Assembly (NCBI GenBank): GCA_016719615.1
Contig: JADJYQ010000001.1
Location: forward strand, 904,501-968,500
DNA from: Saprospiraceae bacterium
GTDB taxonomy: Bacteria > Bacteroidota > Bacteroidia > Chitinophagales > Saprospiraceae
Direction: 5' to 3'
Length of the DNA: 64,000 nucleotides
Below, in pieces: positions 1 through 9,464 of the stretch (the stretch's first letter is position 1; every line of letters starts with the position of its first letter). The translations under genes and the position numbers were made by a program. The notes below the pieces were generated by a model. That model did no database searches and was not told where the DNA came from. It saw only the letters and a list, made by a program, of their open reading frames with translations.

Positions 1-2607
1 CATCAGGATATCATTCCTATGTGGGTTGGCGATAAAATCTATTATTTATCTGCAAGAGAGAGCCGGATGAATTTATTCAGTTATGATACGAAGACCAAAC
101 AGACTAAAAAGGTAACTCAATTTAAAGATTATGACTGTAAATTTCCTTCTCATAACGGACAATGGATCGTTTTTGAAAACGGCGGCTACATTTATAAATT
201 AAATACCACGACCGATAAAGCTGAAAAAATAAGCATTCAAATTGCGGATGATTTTGCTACCGGTAGAAATAAATTGACTTCAGTAAAACAAAATATTTCT
301 TCATGGGATATCGGTCCTGATGGAAATCGCGCAGTTTATGTAGCCAGAGGCGATGTTTTTACAGTGCCTCTAAAAAATGGAGTGATTCGCAATCTAACGC
401 AATCTTCCGGAAGTCATGACCGAAATGCAAGTTGGTCTCCAAATGGAAAACATATTGCTTACATCAGCGATGTTACCGGTGAAGATGAAGTATATCTGAT
501 GGCACCGGATGGAAAATCTGCGGCCATACAACTCACTAAAAACGGGGATAATTATAAATACGGTTTGCAATGGTCGCCAGATTCAAAGAAAATTTTATAC
601 TCAGATCGCAAACAGGGTTTATATGCAGTTGATGTTGATAGTAAAGTAATAATGCTCCTTCATACATCAGCCATTTTTGAAATATCCCAATACAATTGGT
701 CTCCAGACAGTCGCTATGTATGTTTTACAAATCCGGAAAAAAAGAATAACTCTTCCATTTTGATCTATGATTTTGAATCAAAGAAAACAAATGCAGTGAC
801 AGAATATTGGTTCCAGTCAAATTCTCCTGTTTTTAGTTCAGATGGAAAATATCTGTTTTTTACATCTGAGAGAAGTTTTAGTCCGCGGTACAATAATTTG
901 GAATGGAACCATGCTTATTTTGATTTGACTAAAATTTATATGGTCACTTTAAGTAAGGAAACTCCGCATCCTTTTGAACCGAAATCTGATGAAGTATCTG
1001 TGAAAGAAGATAAAGACAAAAAAGACAAAAAAGGAGATAAAGAAGGAATGAAAGCAGATGCTGCAGACAGCACGATCAAAAAATCCAGCATTGATTTTGA
1101 CGGAATTTTCAACAGAACGATTGAAGTGACTTCAGTGGCAGGAAATTATTTTGGATTGGAATCATCGGGCGAAAAACTGTATTATTTCAGATCTACTGTC
1201 AGCGATCGCATGAAATGGTTTGTGTATGACCTGAAAACGCAAAAAGAAACAGAATTGAGTGCTGATGTAAATGGTTATTCATTTACTCCCGATAAAAAGA
1301 AAGTGATGGTATCTTCCAAAGGCAATCAATATATCGTAGATGCTCCATCAGGTAAATTGAATTTGGAAAATGCTTTAGACTTAAATGATTTAAAAGTCAA
1401 CATTGATCGCAAAGCAGAATGGAACCAGATTTTTAACGAATGCTGGAGACAGATGCGCGATTATGTATATGACCCAAATCTGCATGGAGTTGATTGGAAA
1501 GGTTTAAAGAAAACGTATGCAGAATTATTGCCTTATGTGAATCATCGTGCAGATCTCACATATGTCATTGGTGAGCTCATTGGTGAATTGAATTTAGGGC
1601 ACTCCTATGTTGGTGGTGGCGATTATCCTAAAGCAGATCGCATACCTATGGGTTTATTAGGCGCACATGTGAGTCGGGATGCTTCCGGCTATATTAAAAT
1701 AGATAAAATCCTAAAAGGCGAAAACTGGAGTAAAACGGTGAGATCTCCTTTAGCTGAAATAGGTTTAAATGTAAAAGCCGGAGATTTTATTTTGGCAGTA
1801 AATGGTGTTTCTACAAAAGATGTAAATGATTTCTTTGAGCTCCTCGTGGGCACTGCAGAAAAACAGGTTCGCCTGACCGTCAATACTACAGCCAAAATGG
1901 AAGGTTCGCGGGAAATTACCATCATTCCTATCGCCGATGAAAGTAATCTCTATTACTACAATTGGGTGCAATCGAATATTGAAAGAGTCCAGAAAGCCAC
2001 AAATGGCAGGGTCGGATATTTACACATTCCCAACATGGGACCCGATGGTCTGAATGAATTTGTAAAATACTTTTACCCACAGCTTATCAAAGAAGCCATC
2101 ATCATTGATGACCGCGGAAATGGAGGTGGGAATGTTTCTCCACATATCATTGAGCGATTGAGAAGAGAACCGGTGCAGGTTGTCGTATCCCGCAATGGAA
2201 CTCCATCCTTTGAACCTGTCGAACAAATCATTGGCCCTAAAGTAGCCTTAATCGATGAATACTCTGCAAGTGATGGCGACATTTTTGCATATCGCTTTCA
2301 GAAGCATAAAATGGGTCCCGTCATTGGCAAAAGATCCTGGGGTGGTGTCGTAGGTATTCGTGGTAGTTTACCGATTGTAGATGGTGGCTATTTAAATCGC
2401 CCGGAATTTTCGCGTTATAATTTGGAAGGAACAAAATGGATCATGGAAGGTCACGGAGTAGATCCTGATATTGTCGTAGAGAATGATCCTTATGAATCTT
2501 ATTTGGGCGCAGACAAACAATTAGACAAAGCGATTGAAGTTATTATGGGATTGATGAAAGACAATACCTATAAAGAGCCAGCGCCGCCTCCATTTCCTAA
2601 AAAATAG
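1..2607 (+). CDS. Tricorn-type protease homologue (S41 family), 5' end outside the window
   Basis: The frame is open from base 1, so the gene starts upstream; 868 codons are present, against about 1,050-1,100 for full-length Bacteroidota tricorn homologues. The order seen is WD40/TolB-like beta-propeller blades with repeated 'WSPDS/WSPNG' motifs, a lysine- and aspartate-rich linker near 980-1080, a second propeller-like part, a PDZ-like domain (about 1640-1920) and a C-terminal S41 peptidase core. Counting from the first in-window ATG (19), a likely catalytic His is H528 in 'LGHSYVG' and the likely nucleophile is S751 in 'YSASDGD'. The family hydrolyses peptides produced by upstream proteolysis; a cell-envelope role in this organism is inference. 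The stop is followed by a perfect inverted repeat. I am confident of the family; the physiological substrate is unknown. Confidence 0.92.
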   Translation, partial: HQDIIPMWVGDKIYYLSARESRMNLFSYDTKTKQTKKVTQFKDYDCKFPSHNGQWIVFENGGYIYKLNTTTDKAEKISIQIADDFATGRNKLTSVKQNISSWDIGPDGNRAVYVARGDVFTVPLKNGVIRNLTQSSGSHDRNASWSPNGKHIAYISDVTGEDEVYLMAPDGKSAAIQLTKNGDNYKYGLQWSPDSKKILYSDRKQGLYAVDVDSKVIMLLHTSAIFEISQYNWSPDSRYVCFTNPEKKNNSSILIYDFESKKTNAVTEYWFQSNSPVFSSDGKYLFFTSERSFSPRYNNLEWNHAYFDLTKIYMVTLSKETPHPFEPKSDEVSVKEDKDKKDKKGDKEGMKADAADSTIKKSSIDFDGIFNRTIEVTSVAGNYFGLESSGEKLYYFRSTVSDRMKWFVYDLKTQKETELSADVNGYSFTPDKKKVMVSSKGNQYIVDAPSGKLNLENALDLNDLKVNIDRKAEWNQIFNECWRQMRDYVYDPNLHGVDWKGLKKTYAELLPYVNHRADLTYVIGELIGELNLGHSYVGGGDYPKADRIPMGLLGAHVSRDASGYIKIDKILKGENWSKTVRSPLAEIGLNVKAGDFILAVNGVSTKDVNDFFELLVGTAEKQVRLTVNTTAKMEGSREITIIPIADESNLYYYNWVQSNIERVQKATNGRVGYLHIPNMGPDGLNEFVKYFYPQLIKEAIIIDDRGNGGGNVSPHIIERLRREPVQVVVSRNGTPSFEPVEQIIGPKVALIDEYSASDGDIFAYRFQKHKMGPVIGKRSWGGVVGIRGSLPIVDGGYLNRPEFSRYNLEGTKWIMEGHGVDPDIVVENDPYESYLGADKQLDKAIEVIMGLMKDNTYKEPAPPPFPKK

Positions 2608-2743
2608 GCTTGGCAAGTGTGATCAATCCGGAATGTAAGGCATCAGCATCCATTCCGGATTTTGAATCATCCGTTAATTCCATCAAATGATCGATCATTG
2701 AAGTGGACTGATCTAAGGAATAAATAGGAAATCCATTTGGATC
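2597..2743 (-). pseudogene. Possible C-terminal remnant of a convergent gene
   Basis: On the minus strand 48 codons are open between two stops, ending in a TAG that overlaps the 3' end of the protease gene. The translation looks protein-like (for example 'SKSGMDADALHSG' and 'ITLAKPIF') rather than random, but there is no start with a usable length (the longest ATG version is 33 codons). I do not recognise the family. It could be the tail of a decayed convergent gene or chance. Part of it forms the 11-bp inverted repeat at 2625-2661. Confidence 0.2.
2625..2661. terminator. Perfect 11-bp inverted repeat after the protease gene
   Basis: AATCCGGAATG (2625-2635) and CATTCCGGATT (2651-2661) are exact reverse complements around a 15-nt loop, 18 bases after the protease stop. 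There is only a short T run after the right arm, so this is either a weak terminator or an mRNA 3'-end stabiliser. Confidence 0.45.
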
Positions 2744-2744
2744 C

Positions 2745-2752
2745 TATCTTTG
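2745..2752 (+). promoter_or_regulatory. Bacteroidota -7 box (TATCTTTG)
   Basis: TATCTTTG matches TAnnTTTG, the -7 element recognised by the Bacteroidota housekeeping sigma factor. It lies 22 nt before the ATG at 2774. The TTG that would extend the outer-membrane protein frame to 2750 lies inside this box, which argues that 2774 is the true start. Confidence 0.6.
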
Positions 2753-2773
2753 TTTAACAATTATTTCCTTAAA

Positions 2774-5289
2774 ATGAACTTAAGATTATTTCTTCGAGCA
2801 AAAGTTTTTATTGCGTTTTTTTTAGTTTTCATAATTACTCATCTGAATGCACAATTTGGAAGCGGTGCTGCTACAAATGTAACCGCTACTTATGTTGGCA
2901 AATTTCAGGGACAAGTTTTAGATTCTATAAGCCAGCAACCAGTTGGTTTTGCAAACATCGTCATTCAGGAAGCGCTCGAAAAAAAAGATGTGGATGGAAG
3001 CCTTGCAGATGAGAAAGGAAAGTTTAGCATTAAGGAATTAAAAAATGCTAAATATAATGTCATCGTCACTTTTCTGGGATATGAAACAAAAATTCTTGGA
3101 CCTTTTAAAATCAACAAGGACGTCTACGAGTATAAATTGGGAAATATACTTTTAGTTCCGAAGGCTGAAGTTTTGAGTGAAGTCACAGTGGTGGGAAGCA
3201 AAGACCTCATCGAAAATAAAATTGACCGATTGGTTTACAATGCCGAAAAAGATGTGACCTCCAGAGGTGGAACTGCGGCAGATGTATTGCGAAGAACGCC
3301 ATTACTCACGGTCGATTTGGAGGGTAATGTTTCGATGCGGGGAAGTAGCAATTTGAAAGTATTGATCAATGGCAAACCCTCATCAATCATGTCATCGAGC
3401 ATTGCCGATGCCTTAAAAATGATTCCTGCAGATGTCATTGAAAAAGTAGAAGTGATCACCAATCCGGGCGCGAAATACGATGCTGAAGGTACGGGCGGTA
3501 TTATCAATATTGTTACAAAATCCAAGAAGATTCAAGGAGTGTCCGGATCCATATACGCAAGTGCCGGAAGTAAGAGCAGTAGTCTTGGATCTAATGTCAA
3601 CATCCGCATGGGTAAAATTGGTTTCAATGCCAACGTAGGGGGATATTATTGGCGTGGTAAAGGAGATACAAAAGTGGATCGCGAGAATTTTAATGTAGCC
3701 TCAGATCCATTTTATTTGCAGATCGGAAATTCATCCAATAATGGAGGCGGTTTGTATACGCAGCTTTCAGCAGATTATGATATCAATCCCAAAAATTCCC
3801 TGACACTTTCAACGAGGTTTCCATTAAACAGATTTGCAAATGAAAATGACCTGACCACATATACCGGATCACAAAAGATCAATTTGCCTTTTTTGTTTGA
3901 GCGCAATAGCGATGTCGTCAATAGTACTTTTGGAACAGATTTAAATTTCGATTACCGAAAAACTTTTGATAAAGATTCAGACCGGGAGTTTACATTTTCT
4001 GGCCAGTACTCTTATTCCAATAAAAACAGCGATTATGAAACAGACCAGTTGGATTCCTTGGGAGTATTAAACTATCGGGAATTAGGTCCTAATTTAAGTA
4101 CCAATAAGGAATACACGATAGCTGCCGACTATTTGCACCCTTTTTCTAAAAAAATAAATATCGAAGCAGGTGTAAAATCCATTTTTAGGAATGTGTTCAG
4201 CGATATCTATTATGATACCTTGAATTTTGCAACACAAACATATTTGCGGGATGAAAGCAGAAATAATTTATTTGACTATGATCAAAATGTCGCATCTGCA
4301 TATGGTCAAATTACATTTCCAATTTCCGATAATTTAAAAGCAAGAAGTGGATTGCGATACGAACATACTTTCATTAATGGATTGACGATTTCAGATGGCA
4401 ACAATTTTGAAAATGATTATGCATCCTGGGTTCCTTCCGGTTTATTGGCTTACACTTTTAAGGATAAATCGAGTTTGAAGTTTTCATATTCTAGGAGAAT
4501 TCAGAGGCCAAGTATGTTTTATCTGAATCCTTATGTTAACTACAACGACCCTACCAATATTTCCTATGGAAATCCGGAATTGCAACCCGAGATCACGGAG
4601 TCTTTTGAAATGAGTTACAGTTTTGCCAAAGACATCAAAAATGCAACGGTCTCTGTGTATCATAAAGTCACAAACGATCTGATCGACAATTATAGATTTA
4701 TTGATACCCTCGGCCGAACCAATGCAACTTATAATAACCTGGCGAGCAGTACCTCTTCAGGTTTGAGTATTAATGGTGGCATTATGAAATTGGGAACTAT
4801 CATCTTAAACGGTACCATCAATTTGTATTACCAAAAATTAGAAAGCAGTCAGTTTACAGATGTGCGAAATGATGCATTCAGTTACAGTTTAAATGGATTT
4901 GCAAATGTAAATATTACCCCAACGCTGGGAATTACTTTTTTTGGATTTGTTAATTCACCAAAATTGACGACCCAGGGAAAACAATCCAGTTGGTTTGTTT
5001 ATTCGATTGGATTGCGCAAAGACCTTTGGAAAAAATGGGCGGGGTCTCTATTGGGGTCGACAATATTTTCCATCCTAAAATGAATCTTGATTCTGAATTT
5101 AAATCGGAGAGCTTTTCCTACAAAGCTGCTAATCGATTTGAGGGCTGGGGGATTAGAGCTAGCCTTGATTATCGTTTTGGAAAAATGGAATTCGGTGGAT
5201 CCAAGAAAAAGCGGAAAGGAAAATTAAACGACGATTTGAAACAAGGCGAAGGTGATGGGGGTGGAGGCGGAAATGCCGGCGGCAATTAA
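2774..5289 (+). CDS. TonB-plug outer-membrane beta-barrel protein (OMP_b-brl_3 type), frameshifted
   Basis: From the ATG at 2774 the protein has a signal peptide ending near 'HLNA', a CarboxypepD_reg-like domain (about residues 40-120), a TonB plug ('RGSSNLKVLINGKPS', 'AKYDAEGTGGIINIVTK') and a beta-barrel typical of the OMP_b-brl_3 family, which takes up or senses nutrients at the outer membrane. The first frame stops at 5083, but the next frame continues the barrel from about 5036 ('GGVSIGVDNIFHPKMNL', then 'SLDYRFGKMEF') to 5289. Adding one A to the six-A run at 5030-5035 restores one continuous frame. The restored tail is Lys-rich and ends in a glycine-rich stretch. No SusD partner lies next to it, so it is not a SusC of a polysaccharide utilisation locus. 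The frameshift may be a sequencing error. Confidence 0.85.
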
Positions 5290-5352
5290 ATGAGTCAAAT
5301 TATTTTCATATCTTGCTTGGGTAAATTTATTTTTTAAGCAAAACATTTTACC

Positions 5353-5868
5353 ATGGAACTCAATTTATTAGCGCTGATTCTAGCAGCCATAGCACCTATG
5401 ATTTTAGGATTTATTTGGTATCACGACAAAGTTTTTGGAAACGCCTGGTTGGAATCTATTGGCATGACTAAAGAAACTATGAATGCCGGAAATATGCTTA
5501 AAATTTTTGGCGGCTTTTTTGTTTGTTCCATTATTTTGGCATTTGGTTTAAATATTATTGCAACCCATGATGCATTTATTGCTGGTGCCCTTTATTACGA
5601 AACTAACGGGGCAATGGAACCGGATCCGAATTCTGAATCCGGAAAATGGATGCAATACTATTTGGATAAACTTGCTGCGTCCAATCATACTTTTCAACAT
5701 GTTGCTTTCCATGGACTCCTCATTGGCGGAATTTTTATTACTGTACCCATCATCATTTCAGATGCTTTGTTTGAACACAAAGGATGGGAGTATGTAGCTA
5801 TTAAAGCCGGCTTTTGGTTGATATCTCTCGCTGTTATGGGTGGGATTCTGGCGAGTATGAGCCTGTAA
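5353..5868 (+). CDS. DUF1761 family membrane protein
   Basis: A 171-residue protein with four predicted membrane segments: the N-terminus (about residues 4-22), about 50-70, about 115-138 and the C-terminus (about 148-170). 'PMILGFIWYHDKVFG' near the start and 'FQHVAFHGLLIGGIF' and 'ALFEHKGWEYVAIKAGFW' later are characteristic of the DUF1761 family, which has no established function. A degenerate -7 box (TAAATTTA, near 5321) precedes the gene. It is convergent with the thioredoxin-like gene, with 7 bases between the two stops. Confidence 0.8.
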   Translation: MELNLLALILAAIAPMILGFIWYHDKVFGNAWLESIGMTKETMNAGNMLKIFGGFFVCSIILAFGLNIIATHDAFIAGALYYETNGAMEPDPNSESGKWMQYYLDKLAASNHTFQHVAFHGLLIGGIFITVPIIISDALFEHKGWEYVAIKAGFWLISLAVMGGILASMSL

Positions 5869-5875
5869 CCGAGCC

Positions 5876-6667
5876 TTAGATTTTGATAAATGCGACTGAT
5901 TTTATTTGAACTCCATTTGTGGAATTTAAAGTACAATAATAATATCCCTTCCCTAATTCCGGCAAAATGATATCGTAGTGATTGGAATAGGCAGGTATTA
6001 TTTTATTTGTATAAATGGGTCTTCCTATGTGATCAAAAACAGATAAATATTGGTTATGGGTTATTGGTTCAAAACTAACAATTGTTAGTACTTGTCCAGC
6101 AATGATATTTGAATGTAAGTTCTGGCCTGTTGTCAATGATGAAGAAGTAGTTGCACTCAACTCACAGTCTTTAGGCGATAGCCCAAGCTGGTTAAATCTA
6201 AAATCAAAAACCTGAAGGGTAGGGGGGTCGATTTCCATAACAATCTTTTTACTGGAATCAATGACGTAAAAAGTGGGAAACCCAATTACATTGTAGGCAT
6301 CAACGACGCCATTGCCACCACCCTCAGTTCCGCTGATAGATGGATATTCGATCTGGTATTTGGCATCATAGGCTTTTACTTCTTCATTCGAATCGTTGTA
6401 GTCGATAGCGATAAACACGACATCTTTTTTGTTGCACCCATATTTTTTAAAAACTAAATTTACCTGGGGTGAGTAATATTGACAGGGTATACAAGTGGTA
6501 AAATAAAAATCGAGAACCACTGTTTTGCCTTTCTCGAGATAATCATAAAGTCGGTGTTGATCGCCGTGTGTGTCAGTTACTTTAAAATCGGGAGCAATTT
6601 GTCCGACCTGTGCATTCGTTTGTAATAATAATAAAAAGTATATGAATAGTAAATTGCGCTTTTTCAT
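5876..6667 (-). CDS. TlpA/ResA-like thiol-disulfide protein with T9SS-like C-terminal domain
   Basis: 263 residues. A signal peptide ('LLLLQTNAQ') is followed by an AhpC/TSA-redoxin fold with the active site C59-I-P-C62 in 'FYFTTCIPCQYY' and a cis-proline loop at P131 ('VIGFPTFYVID'). Such proteins reduce or isomerise disulfides outside the cytoplasm. Residues about 165-263 form a beta-rich tail ending 'GKGYYYCTLNS...VKSVAFIKI'-like, resembling a T9SS type A sorting domain, which would place the enzyme on the cell surface or in the medium rather than in the periplasm (inference). It lies 21 bases behind the kelch gene on the same strand and is probably cotranscribed with it. One palindrome of the recurrent ACTAACNNNNGTTAGT class (6074-6089) lies in its coding sequence. 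Confidence 0.82.
   Translation of the reverse strand: MKKRNLLFIYFLLLLQTNAQVGQIAPDFKVTDTHGDQHRLYDYLEKGKTVVLDFYFTTCIPCQYYSPQVNLVFKKYGCNKKDVVFIAIDYNDSNEEVKAYDAKYQIEYPSISGTEGGGNGVVDAYNVIGFPTFYVIDSSKKIVMEIDPPTLQVFDFRFNQLGLSPKDCELSATTSSSLTTGQNLHSNIIAGQVLTIVSFEPITHNQYLSVFDHIGRPIYTNKIIPAYSNHYDIILPELGKGYYYCTLNSTNGVQIKSVAFIKI
6074..6089. other. Recurrent palindrome, copy 1 (inside the TlpA-like gene)
   Basis: ACTAACAATTGTTAGT is a perfect 16-bp palindrome. The same 12 fixed bases recur at 19515, 52749 and 56412. Confidence 0.7.
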
Positions 6668-6688
6668 GATGCTTATTTTGAAAATGAT

Positions 6689-7891
6689 TTAGGGTAAGTA
6701 ATGAATTATTTTGGAATAGCCCAATGTGGTTTTAGATTTTATTTGAATCAAATACATGCCATTCCTAAGGCTTAATTGATTTATTTCAATTGCATTTTTA
6801 GCTTTTGCTATAAATTCATTTTTAAAAACCGGCGTTCCATTGATATTGAAAATTGCAACTTCAGTTTGTTGATTTAGCATAAGATCCGGAAGTTCAAGTT
6901 GAAGAATGCTGCCAGCCATATAAGCATGAAAATCTATTTTCGAATATTCGTCGGATTGTTTGGTAGTTGTTTTATAGGGACATAAACGCAACAACTGAAA
7001 TTTCACATTAGGATCAATAGCATTATTTCCACCAATGACATAAATGCAACTGTCAAGACTAACCATATTGTGATAATTCACACCAATGGGGAGCGAGATG
7101 GGATATTGTCCGACGGTTTCTGCTTTCGTATCAAATTGATAAACTTCGGTTCTTTCCTGAAAATCATAATACCCACCGGCCAGAAAAATCTGATCACCAA
7201 TGGCAGCACCTTGAAAGCCATGAATCCTGGCAGGAAAATTTGTCAGGGCAGTCCAGCTGTCATTATGTGCATCATAACGATGGACGCGGTTGTGCGGAGC
7301 GGTGTAGCCGCCACCACAAAACCGGTATATGTGATTGCTGGAAGTAACATGAGCACCATAAAAAAACTGTCCGTCTGGTAATGGATTTTTTGTAGTCCAG
7401 CTGTTGGTCCCCGCGTTATAAGTTTGACAAAGTGTGGTCATTCCTTGTCCGGCCAGGCTGTACAATTCTTCATTCAAATTGGCTGCATAATGTATAGCTC
7501 TGGGCGCAGTGAGATTTGCAGCAGCATTCCAGCTATCCGACAAAGGATCGTAAACATGATGCGAATTCAATGGACTACCGGAATTGGGAAATCCACCACC
7601 GAAAAAATGAATTTTATTATTTACAGAAGTACCTGCTGGTTGCTGGGCCATATAGGGAACGTTTGCTTTCGCCGCCCAACTATTTGTAGCAGGATCGTAG
7701 GCGTAATGTTTGTTGGTAGCTCCGCCTACACCGCCACCGCCCATAATGTGAATTTTACCATTTGCCACAGCTACCACGGGAAATGTGAAACTTTCGGGAA
7801 TGGGAGCCAGTGATTCCCATTTTTGGGCACTTAGAGCAATTGAACTCATGAAGTAAATCATTATGAAACGAAGCAGATTTGAAAATTTCAT
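6689..7891 (-). CDS. Secreted kelch-repeat protein with T9SS type A sorting domain
   Basis: 400 residues. The signal peptide ends near 'SSIALSAQ'. Five to six kelch motifs follow ('MGGGGVGG...YDPATNSW', 'FFGGGFPNSGS...YDPLSDSW', 'SLAGQGMTT...YNAGTNSW', 'FCGGGYTAPHNRVHRYD', 'LAGGYYDFQERTEVYQFD'), giving a six-bladed beta-propeller. The last ~75 residues, ending 'LRNGMYLIQIKSKTTLGYSKIIHYLP', are a T9SS sorting domain. Kelch propellers usually bind ligands or act as scaffolds; the ligand here is unknown. The gene has its own promoter (TAAATTTG at 7930-7937) and probably heads a two-gene operon with the thioredoxin-like gene. Confidence 0.88.
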   Translation of the reverse strand: MKFSNLLRFIMIYFMSSIALSAQKWESLAPIPESFTFPVVAVANGKIHIMGGGGVGGATNKHYAYDPATNSWAAKANVPYMAQQPAGTSVNNKIHFFGGGFPNSGSPLNSHHVYDPLSDSWNAAANLTAPRAIHYAANLNEELYSLAGQGMTTLCQTYNAGTNSWTTKNPLPDGQFFYGAHVTSSNHIYRFCGGGYTAPHNRVHRYDAHNDSWTALTNFPARIHGFQGAAIGDQIFLAGGYYDFQERTEVYQFDTKAETVGQYPISLPIGVNYHNMVSLDSCIYVIGGNNAIDPNVKFQLLRLCPYKTTTKQSDEYSKIDFHAYMAGSILQLELPDLMLNQQTEVAIFNINGTPVFKNEFIAKAKNAIEINQLSLRNGMYLIQIKSKTTLGYSKIIHYLP

Positions 7892-7929
7892 CGTCAGAAT
7901 TTAAACATTATGAATTCGCATAATGCTTA

Positions 7930-7937
7930 CAAATTTA
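7930..7937 (-). promoter_or_regulatory. -7 box for the kelch gene (TAAATTTG)
   Basis: On the minus strand the sequence reads TAAATTTG, 38 bases before the kelch ATG, giving a leader of roughly 30 nt. Confidence 0.5.
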
Positions 7938-8000
7938 ATGAAATATATGGAGATATGCAGTTTAAAACCAAAAGTTAAATAGTAGAACCCATCATCTTCA

Positions 8001-8844
8001 TGTTTGTCTGAATCAGAATTTACAGGATTTAAGAATTTACAGAATAAAGTTGTAAGGCAAAAGGTTAAAGGTGATGAATTCCACCGACAAACAACTTAAT
8101 TTACGAACAATGGTCTGTTTCTCTATCCGCTGATAAGCCCTTTTGTTTAAACTTTAGTTTCCCGACATGACTATAATGTTTTAATTCCTAATAATATTCT
8201 TCATTCCCGACATGATCTTGATTATTTAAAACGAGATAATTCTTTATGTCGGGAGGGATGACCAACTGCTTATTTGTCTGAAGCAGAATTTACAGGATTA
8301 AAGAATTTGCGGAATAAAGTTGTAAGGCAAAAGGTTAAAGGTGATGAATTCCAAACAACTTAATTTACGAACGATTGTCTGTTTCTCCATCCTTTGATAA
8401 GCCCTTTTTTTTTTAAAAATTTAGTCTCCCGACATGACTATAATGTTTTAATTCCTAATAATATTCTTCATTCCCGACATGATCTTGATTATTTAAAACG
8501 AGATAATTCTTTATGTCGGGAGGGATGACCAACTGCTTATTTGTCTGAAGCAGAATTTACAGGATTAAAGAATTTGCGGAATAAAGTTGTAAGGCAAAAG
8601 GTTAAAGGTGATGAATTCCAAACAACTTAATTTGCGAACGATTGTCTGTTTCTCCATCCTTTGATAAGCCCTTTTTTTTTTTTAAACTTTAGTCTCCCGA
8701 CATGACTATAATGTTTTAATTCCTAATAATATTCTTCATTCCCGACATGATCTTGATTATTTAAAACGAGATAATTCTTTATGTCGGGAGGGACGACCAA
8801 CTGCTTGTTTGTCTGAATCAGAATTTACAGGATTAAAGAATTTA
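8001..8844. repeat. Tandem array of a ~268-bp non-coding unit (3 copies plus a partial fourth)
   Basis: Units begin at 'TTTGTCTGAA' at about 8001, 8271, 8538 and 8806 (periods 270, 267, 268); the last is cut off near 8844. Each full unit has the opening 'CAGAATTTACAGGATT' word, a T run that varies in length (4, 10 and 12 T after 'AAGCCC') and an inverted pair CCCGACAT ... ATGTCGGG (8161-8168 and 8246-8253 in unit 1) with an extra CCCGACAT between. No unit contains a convincing reading frame. The units are near-identical except unit 1, so the amplification is recent. This region and the next array fill the gene-free stretch 7.9-9.4 kb. Confidence 0.85.
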
Positions 8845-9061
8845 TTGAATGGAGTCAGAAAGCACCAAGCTATTAACTGCCACTTAAATTCATGTCGGCA
8901 TGCTGACAAGCCTGAACGAAATATGAAAAAAAGAAACGATCAGAAAACAGGCTTCGTCAGCATTTGAACTTGGAAGAAGCAAGTAAGAAATAAAAAAGGC
9001 AGTTAAAGTAGCAACTGTCTACTGTTAACTGCCCACTAATTTCATGTCGGGGTGACAAGAT

Positions 9062-9182
9062 GCCGACGAAACCGGAAAGGGCCTATAGAGGGAAAATAGA
9101 TCATTGGTCCGGTTTGTCGGCATGCTGACAAGCCTGAACGAGATGTCAAAAATGAAAAGACCAGCAAACAGGCTTCGTCAGC
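9062..9182. repeat. 121-bp segment with terminal inverted repeats, copy A
   Basis: The segment starts GCCGACGAA and ends TTCGTCAGC; these are inverted copies with one mismatch. It is flanked by AT on each side and sits where the tRNA-Pro-like sequence is interrupted, as a small MITE-like insertion would. Two further internal near-perfect inverted pairs (9060-9075 with 9109-9123; ATGCTGAC..GCCTG with CAGGC..GTCAGCAT) give it strong folding potential. No transposase is present. Confidence 0.5.
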
Positions 9183-9282
9183 ATTTGAACTTGGAAGAAG
9201 CCAGTAAGAAATAAAAAAGGCAGTTAAAGTAGCAACTGTCTACTGTTAACTGCCCACTAATTTCATGTCGGGGTGACAAGAT

Positions 9283-9404
9283 GCCGACGAAACCGGAAAA
9301 GGACCATAGAGGGAAAATAGATCATCAGTCCGGTTTGTCGGCATGCTGACAAGCCTGAACGAGATGTCAAAAAATGAAAAGATCAGAAAACAGGCTTCGT
9401 CAGC
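9283..9404. repeat. 122-bp segment with terminal inverted repeats, copy B
   Basis: Second copy of the 9062-9182 segment, with the same inverted ends and AT flanks and only a few substitutions. Because the whole 221-bp unit is duplicated, this copy most likely arose by tandem duplication rather than a second insertion. Confidence 0.5.
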
Positions 9405-9426
9405 ATTTGAACTTGCCAAAATGCGC

Positions 9427-9460
9427 AAAAAAAAAGGTTCTCAAAAGTTGAGAACCTTTT
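9427..9460 (-). terminator. Rho-independent terminator of tRNA-Pro
   Basis: Arms 9432-9444 and 9448-9460 form a 13-bp stem (core AGGTTCTCAA / TTGAGAACCT) with a 3-nt loop. Read on the minus strand it is followed by a run of T from the poly-A tract at 9427, directly after the tRNA. Confidence 0.85.
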
Positions 9461-9464
9461 ATAG

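Larger units (their letters stand above)
8893..9415. repeat. Tandem array of a ~221-bp unit containing tRNA-Pro 3'-end fragments
   Basis: 'TGTCGGCATGCTGACAAG' recurs at 8893, 9115 and 9336 (periods 222 and 221). The two full units each hold, in order, a hairpin GGCAGTTAA...TTAACTGCC (8998-9033; 9219-9254), the 16-mer GTCGGGGTGACAAGAT (9046-9061; 9267-9282), a ~121-bp segment with inverted ends, and ATTTGAACTTG (9183-9193; 9405-9415). The 16-mer and 11-mer are both exact copies of adjoining parts of the intact tRNA-Pro at 9465-9538. The first copy lacks its left half. Confidence 0.85.

Noticed and set aside
8001..9415. CRISPR-like array
   Set aside because: Units are 221-270 bp and identical throughout, with no short repeat plus unique spacers and no cas genes.
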